Assembly: GCA_022592435.1 (NCBI GenBank) | Contig: JABYQS010000045.1 | Location: forward strand, 172,670 to 236,669 | Source of the DNA: Cerioporus squamosus | Taxonomy: Eukaryota; Basidiomycota; Agaricomycetes; Polyporales; Polyporaceae | DNA length: 64,000 nt | Direction of reading: 5' to 3' | Shown: positions 34,161-44,100 of the stretch, in pieces | Layout of the letters: every line of letters starts with the position of its first letter | How positions within the stretch are numbered: the stretch's first letter is position 1 | The notes under the pieces: model-generated | Told to the model about the DNA's origin: nothing | Database searches by the model: none | Seen by the model: the letters and a program-made list of their open reading frames with translations, nothing else | Program-made: the position numbers and the translations under genes

Positions 34161-35108
34161 GTCGGGATGCGCAGGCGAGTGGAGGACTGGGAGCCCCGAA
34201 GCCAAGCCTCACTGTATTTTATACTCTCGCCGTCGTCCGGCGCGAAAGAGTCGACCTCGAGCACGAGCCCGTGTTCCGAGCACCTGCTTCTGTGTCTTCT
34301 GGCTTGGCTTGGCTCATCTCCTCTCCCTCGGGGATTCTCGCTGGCGTGACTGACATGTCGGCAAGACGTTGTAAACAAGCATACAAGCGGAACCGGCACG
34401 GAGATACTGGTGGAAGAGAGATGAGGTCAGATGGTGGGCGCACTCCCGAAGTTGAGGCGGGCCCGCTGGCGAGAGAGGAAATACGTCGGAACGTCGCCCT
34501 CGCTGTGTATTGACATTGTCAGCGTCGATGATCCCAGGGCTCGTTCTGCATGTCATGTCATCACGGAACCGGGGTACTAGTCGGTTGGATCTACTCACAG
34601 TAGTAAGTCGGTCACCGACTGTAGCCTCAAGCGCTCTGGCCGTTTCTGCTGAAGACTTGCCCGCCGCTCCTGGCCCCAGCGGCCACATACCTCTTCAGAC
34701 CTCTTCGCGAGACCAGGACGTCATTATTGCCTCGTAACTGACGTTTCCTTGCGATGCTAGCCCGAAGGCGGCGACCAACCTAATCTTCGGCAAATCTCTG
34801 CCACTGAGCTGCAAAAATAGCTCATGCATGGCCGGGGTCCAGTCAGACTTCCCAGGTACGATAGCGTCAATATTCAACGAATCGCGAGGACGGAGCATTC
34901 GGATAGCTGTCTTGGCACATGTCTTGCAGTGAGTCTATTGGAAGTTTGAAGTGAGCGATCCTCGTGGGGACTAGAGCTCCGAGTCGAGCAAGCTCGTACG
35001 TTCCGTGCCCAACGCCCTCGCCATTGCCGTGTCTCGTTCGCGAAGACAACGCCATGAGATAGAACTGCTTACTCGTACATGCCTCCCTGCCACAAACTTC
35101 CAGAACGT
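34161..35108. other. LPMO promoter and AKR 3' region
   Basis: About 950 bases. The LPMO-proximal end carries a TATA box (34215-34223). The remainder has short unrelated open frames only. Confidence 0.5.
34215..34223 (-). promoter_or_regulatory. TATA box of the AA9 LPMO gene
   Basis: TATAAAATA on the minus strand, about 55 bases before the start codon at 34160. This is the usual fungal core-promoter position. Confidence 0.65.
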
Positions 35109-36561
35109 TCACCATCCGAGCTGCTCGGTCGTCCACCCCCACACCTTCTTGCGCTCGTTGGGAACGTTGCAGAGCCGCTGGCCGCGGTCCAGCGCGCTGA
35201 CGCGCTTCACGTCCTCTGGGTCCAACTTCGGGAGCTGTATGGACAGTTAAATGGATTCCCAAGTAGTACCTAAATGGTAGGCTTACGTTGATGTTGTCCT
35301 TCTGACGCTGCTCATTCGAACTCTTAGGCACCACCGACACTCCGCGCGCGACGTGCCAACCAAGGACGATCTGCGCAGGAGAAACCTTGTACTTCTCCGC
35401 CAGCTCGGTGATCGTGGGGTCGGTGAGCACGTTCTTGTAGCCTACATAGACAATCAGCATGCGTCTCGGTGTTTATGGTAGGCAGGAGTGACTTACCGGT
35501 TGGGGTGTAAGCAGTGAGGACGATGCCCTTCTCATCGCAGAAGTCCTTGAGCTCCTGCTGGATGAGATACGGGTGCAACCTACGCCACAATCAGGGCTCA
35601 CGATGCCTGGCTTCGGCAATTTCGGCACTTACTCAACCTGGTTCACAGCAGGCACGACCTTCGCAGTTTCCAGAAGCTTCTTCAAGCTACATGTCTGTCA
35701 GCAAGGATACCCTGACAAAGGCCGAACAGTGCATACTTCTTGACAGAGAAGTTGCTGACGCCAATGGCCTTAGCCCTGCCGCTCTCATAGATCTTCTCCA
35801 TGCGTGCCCAGGTCTCGTTGAAGATTGGCGTGTCATAGCAGATGAGGTCACCATTTGCGTCGAAAGCGTCTTTGCCATCCGCTGCATCGTCCATGAGCAC
35901 AGTCATCGAAGTACCTGTCGACGAGAGCTAGTACGTACGGGCAAACTTCGAGTGTTGAGGCCAGTGCATCAACCACTACAGGGTCGTCAATACGTGGGAA
36001 CCACTGCGGTGTGGGCAAGCCGCTCACCAGATCGACATAGTCCGTATCCAGGTTCTTGAGACTTTCCTCGAAATACTCCTCAGTATACGGACCGTGGTGC
36101 TGGTGGCTGAAGCGGCGCATGAGTATCTTTTCGGAGCGATGGACAGAGACTATCGTCCTCACTGTAGCTTGGTAGTGATCCAGATGTCGGAGCGCGGGAT
36201 GCCCGACTTCTTGATAGCCTCTGCGGTAGCCTTCTCCGTACCTATGTTCCAGATGAGCTAAGCTGCTCACTATGGCACGGAGAGTCACAGACCATAAGCC
36301 CAAGCAGTGTCGATCAAGCGGTAGCCCGACTGGATAAACGCATAGTCAGGGACATGTCATGGAGTTTGAGTCGGGAAGCTTGCCTTTAGAGCAGAGAGCA
36401 TGAACTGCCACGCATCCCTGCGCTCTTCCTGGGACATACCACCCCATCCGCCGAGCCCTGCGTTATCGTCAGGACGAGCCTGACTAGGACTGCGTCAGAC
36501 ACATACCGACGGCTGGCATCTCGGCGCCGGTGTTTAGCTTGAACTTGGGGACATTGGCCAT
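35109..36561 (-). CDS. Aldo/keto reductase
   Basis: NADPH-dependent carbonyl reductase of the AKR superfamily. It starts MANVPKFKLNTGAEMPAVG (36561) and has about ten short introns. The catalytic tetrad is readable after splicing: Asp in YRLIDTAWAYG, Tyr in the same motif, Lys in WITTKL and His in LMHWPQ. A 52-base intron (GT right after DYVDL) must be removed to recover the His motif. Later blocks are KAIGVSNFSVKK, VPAVNQVE, LHPYLIQQELKDFC, GIVLTAYTP, VSPAQIVLGWHVARGVSVVPKSS and the tail KVWGWTTEQLGW at 35109. The barrel is complete and the frame appears intact. The substrate is unknown; secreted-metabolism or sugar/aldehyde reduction roles are family-level possibilities. Confidence 0.9.
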
Positions 36562-36898
36562 GTTCGGTGTGTTGGGACTCCGTACGCGCAGAAGAGTGTG
36601 TGGCAGGAAGAGACGAGTTATGCACTAGCGCGACCTGACGTCAGGCTTATAAACTGTATCGTGAAAAGCGGCTTACCAAGCAGGAGCTCGAGGAGGCGTT
36701 GCATGGGAATTTGTCGTCCTTGCGGGGACGCAAGAGTGCGCTCACGCCTCACGATCTAACAGCGCGTATATGAATAACCCATCGATGCAGTGGAGGAACG
36801 GTTCAGTCTTGCGCGCACAGTCAGCTGTTGTGTTCACGTTCAACATCCAACGTTGCCCACGCCGCGGCAAATGCGCCGAGTAGTGCATACGACAGCCC
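36562..36898. other. AKR promoter and CCDC97-like 3' region
   Basis: About 340 bases with nothing recognisable beyond promoter and UTR sequence. Confidence 0.45.
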
Positions 36899-37688
36899 TC
36901 AAGCTTGGATACCAGGTGGTGGATCGAAACTGCTCTCCTCTTCGTCGTCGAACCATCGCTCTTCGTCGTCCCTGTCCAAGTCGCCATCCCATCGTTCATC
37001 CCAATCGACCTTGTCATAATCAATGGACTACACGGCGCAGATAGTCCATCAGGAGACGGTCCTCCTAGAGATAGACATGTACGAGTACGCACCTCGAGGT
37101 ATCCATAGATGAATCGCTCCTTCACCATACGGAGGACATACTCCTCGTTCTCGGCCGGAGACATCTCGTGAGGGATAGACAGTTCATCTTCTTCATCGTC
37201 ACTGTCCTCATCCTCCTCGGGCAGCGACTCAATGTACTCTGCGCGCTGCCTCCGGATAGTCCGGACACGCTCCGACTCTCGCTCTTCCTCGTACTCTGCC
37301 AGCAGCTTGCCGAGCTTCCCGACCTGCTGCTGGCCACCACCACCCAAGAACTCCTTCTCGGCCCAATCCTTCTCCTCCTTCCCTGTTCCTGACCGGGCCG
37401 CTCTCTCCCCTCCCAGAGCGCTGGCCAAGTCGCCTTTGCGTTCGCCAAGGAGAGCTCCGCAGGATTCGACTCAGTAAATTTGAGTCTTCTGTTACGAATT
37501 GCTGGTATAGTGGTCCTCTCTCTGGGAGTCGTGATCGACGAGAAGAGAGAAAGCAGGTGAGGTGGTAGCTCTCGGACATGTCTCTTGAGGAACTCGATCG
37601 GTGCGTGGCGAGGCGAGGGCTCGTAGGACGGAGGCAAACCGAGATACGTCAGGACAGGCTTGTCATCGAAACTGCTAGTAGCAGACAT
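36899..37688 (-). CDS. CCDC97-like (DUF2052) coiled-coil protein, with frameshift
   Basis: Starts MSATSSFDDKPVLTYLGLPP at 37688 and ends SSFDPPPGIQA at 36899. The C-terminal half has the features of the CCDC97/DUF2052 family: a charged helix (VRTIRRQRAEYIESLPEEDE), the block ENEEYVLRMVKERFIYGYLE, and after a 65-base intron the acidic IDYDKVDWDERWDGDLD. The human relative is associated with the SF3b part of the spliceosome; a role here is inference. The frame changes by one missing base near 37447-37448: AELS is read in one frame and GERKGDLASALGGE in the next, which is restored if a TTT is assumed where TT is present. Divergent from the hydrolase gene, with 269 bases between starts. Confidence 0.78.
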
Positions 37689-37793
37689 GGTGGTTAAGCA
37701 GAGGTACTGTAAGGAGCGAGACAGATGGCAGAAGCCCAGAAGGGTAACGGGCGTCTGCGCAAGTCACATGACGGGCGCGCAGCGCGTTCCTGC

Positions 37794-37801
37794 TATATAT
37801 A
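37794..37801. promoter_or_regulatory. TATA element in the divergent CCDC97-like/hydrolase promoter
   Basis: The palindrome TATATATA lies about 106 bases before the minus-strand start (37688) and 157 bases before the plus-strand start (37958). It could serve either gene. Adjacent sequence at about 37840-37861 holds a direct repeat of the 11-mer CTGCGTGCACC-type unit. Confidence 0.45.
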
Positions 37802-37957
37802 GGAAATCCCGCCATGAACGGCGACCCAGGCCGCTTGCTGCGTGCACCTGCGTGCACCTGTCCAGGTCCTCACCGCCTCATGCCTGCTGCACGCCGTTAA
37901 CACGTTTCTCTGATCTGCCAAACTTTGCTCCGGTCATACTCTCATGCCATCTCCGAT

Positions 37958-39810
37958 ATGGCTACTACCACTAACCTTGCTGCGCACAACCCTGCCGCCG
38001 CTGCGACTGCCCAGACGGCTCCTTCCGACCTCGTCCTCCTCATTTTCATCCATGGGTACGCCTCATCTCGATGTTTGATGTTTGGATAACCGTTGAACCA
38101 CCATGCAGCTTCAAGGGCGATGACTCGACGTTTGGAGAGTTCCCGCAACGCTTGGAGCACGTCCTCACGGAATCCCTCCCGAATGCGACAGTAGAGAGCG
38201 TCGTATTCCCGCGTATGAGGTGAGTAGCAGTCGTCATCCATGTTACGCATCATCGTTAAACCATATCTGCAGACCAAGGGCGAACTTGTAGGCCCGCCTA
38301 AGATGTCCTCCCTCCCTGTTCTTACGCAGTGCTAGAACGCCGCTGTCGTCCGCTTCGCGGACTGGCTCACAGACCTCACCGTGCGCAAAGAGGTCGCACA
38401 CGGAGGGGCAGGCTGCGCGAAGATAGTTCTGTGCGGACACAGGTGCGCATCCACACTCGACGACTCTACCGACACACCCTAACGACCGAGCACGGTGACG
38501 CAGTATGGGAGGACTGCTCGCCGCGGACGCCCTGATCGAGTTTGTCCGCACCCGTCCCGACAAGAAGGCTCCCCTCTGGCCCAACATCGTCGCATGCCTA
38601 GCGTACGACACGCCAGTACGTAACCATACCGTGCTGCCCGCACCCCCTGACCGTTTCCGTCTCGCACCCGCAGTATCTCGGCCTCCACCCGCACATCTTC
38701 AAGAACAGCGCGACCCAAGCTGCAGAATATGTGCGCACTGCATCAACAGTACTTAGCAGCTTCAAGTCCTGGCGTGCAAAGACCCCCTCAGGTGCCGCTG
38801 CTGCTGCGGACGCCCCGCCCCCAGTGCCCCCGAAGGCCGCCATCACCGCGCCGCCCGCGCCAGAGGCCTCAGCCGGAGCGTCGCTATGGCAAAAGTGGGC
38901 GGCCCCTGCGGCGTACACGCTCGGCGGTGCGCTCTTCGCTGGGGCGGCAGCGGGCGCTGCGTATTACAAGCGCGAGGACATCGGCGCGAGCGCAACGTGG
39001 GTGACCGACCACCTACGGTACGTCGGGAACCTATGGAACAAGAACGAGCTCGAGGCGCGCTTGGACCGCGTCCTCCAGATCGAGTCGATGCAGGGCGTGC
39101 TATTCCAGATGTTCTACAGCTACCTCCCTCCCAGCCCGCCCAATTTACCCAGCTCCAGGACGTTCGCCGTCCTGCCCCACCGAAACTCCGCGATTGCGAC
39201 GCACTTTGCGCCTAACCCCAACTCCTTGGCGACCGATGAGATCCAGGCTCATACGGGCATGTTCAACAGCAAGACGAACGACGGCTACTATAACCTCGGA
39301 CTCGACAGCGCCAAGCTCATACGGGAAGCCGTGCTTCTGCATCGTTCGGTGGAGGCATCTTCTCGGCAGCCGGCTGGAACGTTCAAACAAGCGGAAGAGG
39401 TCAAGGAGGCAGTACACTCCTCCGCCACTGCTGAGGCCGCACGAGCAGCTGAGGCTCCTCCCGCTGCTGCATCAGTAGCCTCAGCCGCCTCCGCCCCACC
39501 ACCGCCTTCAGTTGAGACCGTCGTCCCTCCAGGTGCTGAAGAACAGGAAGAAGAGTCTGAAGAAGAGGAGGATGACGACGAAGAGGAAGAGGAGGCCAAG
39601 CCAGCACAGGCTGCGCCAAAGAAGGACGTCAAGCCGGCTGCAGCTGAGGAGGAAGATGATAGTGAAGAGGATAACGATGACGAGGATGACGAAGAGGAGG
39701 ACGAGGACGAAGATGAAGAGGACGAGGAGGATGACGAGGAAGAAGACGATGACGATGAAGACGACGAGGACGAGGAAGAGGAGACCCAACCGCCCACGAA
39801 GAAAGCATAG
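37958..39810 (+). CDS. Alpha/beta hydrolase (lipase-like) with acidic C-terminal tail, with frameshift
   Basis: Starts MATTTNLAAHNPAAAATAQT at 37958. Visible hydrolase-fold elements are the first strand and oxyanion loop (VLLIFIHG/FKGDDSTFGEFP) and the nucleophile elbow GHSMGG (split by an intron within the Ser codon), followed by LLAADALIEFV. A Gly/Ala-rich hydrophobic stretch (AAPAAYTLGGALFAGAAAGAAYY) could be a membrane segment. The last 90 residues are almost wholly Asp/Glu, ending TQPPTKKA at 39810. The frame breaks at about 38207-38212 (VESVVFP/AYE): one C appears missing from CCCC, after which the AYETKGELNAAVVRFADWL reading is recovered across an intron. Related fungal proteins are annotated as lipases or DUF676-like serine esterases. 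Substrate unknown. Confidence 0.85.
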
Positions 39811-39932
39811 GATCAAAACTCACCGTATCAATTAGATGGAGGACTCAGGATGTACTAGCAGGACGATGTACTCGATTATGTATTGTATAGGGCCGTCGTA
39901 TGTATGTCTGATGTATGACGCATCCACACATT

Positions 39933-40710
39933 CTACCTCGCGAGGTGCTTGAGCGAGAGACGCATCGCGTACGCATCCTCTCCGTCGGCATCTGCACGCC
40001 AGTCAGTAGGACTGCAGTCCAAGGAAGATAGGAGAGACTCACAGTAGCCTTTTTCGATGTCCTTCACGGTGAACCCGAGCGTGTCGCGGTACAACCCAAG
40101 GGCTGCCCGGTTTGACTTCCGGACGTGCAGCGATACGTAGGCGGCCTTGTACACGGTCGCCATCGCCTCCTCTGCGATACATCCGTGTCAGAGGCGTGTC
40201 CAACCGTGGAAGAGGGGTATTTGCTGGAGAGAGGAGGAGCGCGACTTACGCGACTGTATCATGAGCCTCTTTGCAAGACCCAGCCGACGGTAGGACCGCA
40301 AGACCGAGATCGAGGTGACGTGCCCATGGGGCTCTTCTCCTTCTGGAACGTCTTCCTCCCTGAGGGACGGTGGGGCGTTATAGCGACCGCGCACACGGCT
40401 AGAACGAGTATCGGACTCACATCTTTGCCAGGATGTACCCCACAATCTTCCCCTCGTCCTCCGCGACGTACGATAGCTGGGGCCAGGTTAGGGCGTGATA
40501 CATGTCTGATGCAGGCACTCAGAAACTTGGAGCGCGACTAAGCACAAGAAGCTCGGGCAAACGCACAGTACTTCAGCGTATAATTCTCGGGGAGGTTATG
40601 CAGGTTGCAGGCCTGCATGCCCGTGAGGTCGTCTACCTAGCTTTCTTGAGTGAGCTCACCCTCCGAAGCAGAGTTCGCGTACATACCCGGGCTAGTCTGA
40701 TGTTTACCAT
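39933..40710 (-). CDS. ARD1: N-terminal acetyltransferase A catalytic subunit (ARD1/NAA10)
   Basis: GNAT-fold enzyme that with Nat1 acetylates nascent N-termini after Met removal at the ribosome. The first exon is short (MVNIRLAR from 40710), then [20 protein letters not shown] and [32 protein letters not shown]. The acetyl-CoA motif is RRLGLA (Q/RxxGxA) in [16 protein letters not shown]. It ends with the NAA10-specific [22 protein letters not shown] and the [11 protein letters not shown] block, stop at 39933. Unlike many orthologues it has almost no C-terminal extension after RLSLKHLAR. Five introns, frame intact. Very secure. Confidence 0.94.
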
Positions 40711-41168
40711 TGTACGCGCGTGGAGGATGGACGTAAAGGAGGAGGGTGTCCTATTACTAGCGCCAAACTAGCGCTTCGAGGTTCCGGAGAGACGCCATAT
40801 GAGATCGAGGTGCACGCAACCGTCTGCGCCATGTCACCACCACATTAATTGAAGATAGCACAATTCAGACTATCTTCCCGAGCACGGTTGCATGTGCGCC
40901 CCTGTAGGCAAGGGTAATGGAGACAGGCAAACAGTAGGCTAGTCTCGTACGCTCCGTAGGCCTGAAGGGCCTGTTCTGAGAGAGGAAAGCGAGATAGATT
41001 CCAAGAAATACTGATGCTCGGGAAGTTATGGTACATGATGAGGACGGAAATCAATAGAAGGGGAGGCAGACAATGTACACGTATTAGTAGCTATCACGAA
41101 TGCTCGACGAGAGGATACAGATGGCGCGACAGGTATTGTTCGACTCCAGGCGGCCAGCGGCACCTTGG
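40711..41168. other. ARD1 promoter and 3' end of GTPase-vWA copy A
   Basis: About 460 bases. Short open frames only; nothing recognised. Confidence 0.45.
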
Positions 41169-44100
41169 TCAACCACGGAAAAGGGCTCCTCGGGGCTTGG
41201 CGAGGGAGTCGGCGATGCCCAAGAAGGTTTCAGCCAAACGGATCTGAGGGCACGTTGCGTCAGTACTTTCGTCACGAAGATGGCAGGGCAAATGCATACA
41301 GTATCGAGGGCTTCAGTGTACGAAGAGGGAATTCCAGCATGAGGGTTGACGGGGTCCGGAGGCGCGCGACTTTCGACATCCCGAGCGATCTGAGCCATGC
41401 GACGCAGAGTGCCAGTGCTGGGACCGAACGCGACGGAGTGGAACGATAGCGGTTTGCTGAGAAGCGGCCGTCAGCAATCGAGCTACTTGAAGATCAATGA
41501 TCCCAGCAATACGTACCCACGGGCAATGGACCGTCTGCATAAGTCTTGCATGGTCTCATCCGCGATGCTGCACTCGCCGTCCGACAGGAAAATGATCACG
41601 GGGGACCTGGGCGATACGACAGTCAGATGTAACCGACGCAGATTCAGACATGCTTTCTTACCGTTCGGTGCTCCAGTGGGTTTCCATGCTCGCACGGGCG
41701 GCCTCGATTGCTGCCGTGTAGTTCGTACCTCCACCTGCACGGTGACGCAGAACAGCGTTCAGGAGATCCATAGGCCCACTCCGGAAGTCATGGTTGATCG
41801 CGTTCGTGACGCCACTGTTGAACAAGATCACCGTGTAAGCGTCACGACGGACAGGACCTCCGTTCCCAGCAGCAGCAGCCACTGCCTGATGCCGCGCCTC
41901 CCAGAAGCCATGAAGAGACGAGCAAACGGCACCAAGACGGTTGTTGTGGGTTCTGCGAATCAGCTGGGACGTCGGCGTGTTGTTCAGAGGGCTTCTATCG
42001 GTGTAGTCCATAGATCCGGATCTGCACTTAAGTGCATCAGCCAAAGTACGAAGATACCGACAAGTCTCAGATATTACATGTCAATGACGAAGACGCTGAT
42101 ATGGAAGACAATCAGTACACGAAACAGTTATATGGTATACCGCATGCTACCACGTACACATGGAACGCCTGTCTCAACACAGCCGGGTTTCTGCACAAGA
42201 AGGCGTGTCCGTCGTTGGAGATATAGCCGAGCCCTCCAGGCGGTGCTTGATCAAGTGTCTGTCGGGGGTGAAGGATCGGAAGGGTACAATAGGAGGGTTG
42301 AGCGGCTGTCTGCGCTGTAGCGTTGTGTTCGGGACCTAAGGTAGTGCAAGGACAACAGTTGAGACGAGGCCCGTGCTCGAAAGCTAACAAGCGAGCTCAC
42401 CACCACACATTCTGTCGCTGTGAAAGATTCAATGTATCAGAAGCGACTTAACAATTGATTGCACTCACCACTTTGCAAAGTTCGCTTGATCTTCCTGCGA
42501 GTACGGATCTATGGACTTTGTCAAAAATGTCGCTCGACAGATCGGGCTTGCTCCGGACTACCTTTGAAACCTATCGTCGCAACATAGAGCTTAGTGTCGG
42601 TCCATAGTCCTAAGTCTTTGAAGAACATACCGGTACGCTTCCAGTACAGGCTATGTGAGATCCAGTCCTTCGCCCTCTGCGGGTGCGGCTGCATAGGGGT
42701 GCCAATGTGTTCTAGCTCCGGCCCTCCACAAGTCCTTGGATCATCGCTTCGGCACCAATCAATGTGAGCATGCCTCCCCATCGACCTGCAGTACATTGAG
42801 CAGAGCATGGGGGCACCGTCGTCATTCGTCTCAAACTTGCGGCCGTTAACCTCCAGAACGGTGCCGTCTGGTCCGTCAACAGCCCACTTTGTCTTGGACA
42901 TGGAACCATGGCTAGTCTCGTGCTCTTGTTGCGGGTGACCTGACAGTGCCCAGACATCAACAGAAGGACAGCAAGATAGTAAAGCTTTCCACAAACCTAG
43001 AGGAAGCGTGCAGAAGTAGCCACAGTCAGGACATCTGCAGATAGCATGTCAAGTTACTTCATAAAACACATTAGCATACGGCCTGTCTCGCATACCTGGT
43101 CTCACAGTGGTGGAAACATTTCGCGTCGACGTCATGTGAGTGCTCCCCATGATGCTCTGTCTCGCCAGCGGGTATCATGACCACGCAAGGGAGGCGCTTT
43201 GCAACTGTCGTAAAACCTCAGTTGCGGTCGCAAATGGCTATGATCAGTGCACGAGTAGACGAACCTTGCGTATACTGTAGTTGCACATAGAGAGCAATGA
43301 TAGCAATGTTCAGTCAATGGACATCGGTGAATGAGCACACTCACCTTGGTATATTGGAAGCTCTCATGCCTGCCTGTGAAGGTCGCCTCGACGGACTGGG
43401 GTGCGGTTTCAATCCGGCAGGTGCCCTTTGCGCCGCAAAAAGCGGAGCATGCATGCTCTTGTCTGTAAGAGACAAATTGTTACTTTGTGAGTACTTCGGG
43501 TAGAATATAAGTACCTGCATACCCGCATAAGTGGACAGCACCGGCGTTCAACCCATGTATATGATCACGCTCCGCACAAAGCCGTTTGCAGAGCTGGCAA
43601 CCAATGGGACACTGACGGCTGTCGCAGCGATGCTCGCCGTGGGGAATGTCACTATAATCGCTTGCTTAACACTGTCTTATAAGTGAAGGGACCAGCATCA
43701 ACATACCTAGCAATGGCGCATAGCTGGTCGCATGAAAACAAGCGTCCATTCGACACGCGAACATCAGATAGGCTACAGGGCTATCGGAGCGACCTGTCAG
43801 TAAACTGCAGATTCAGAGCTCGGCGTGCTACACACCATGCCACACTCGTGCACATTGGCAGCACACGCATGCTCGTCGTCGTCATCATGGTCAATTGTCT
43901 GGATATTCACGCGCAAATGTCAGACAGTTCGAGGACTGCAGTACTGTGGACAGACTCACTTTGACACACGCGCCTTGGCAACCCCGTTTACCCTTCAGCT
44001 TGCAAGGCTGACCACAGGTATGAGCTGTGACGTCGCATCTGTGTGTCGAGCATCAGTGCTCGGCATTGACTACACACTCTGAAACAATTGACACTCACAG

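Noticed and set aside
39288..39797. Minus-strand open frame encoding a polyserine protein
   Set aside because: It is the antisense shadow of the GAG/GAC-rich acidic tail of the hydrolase.
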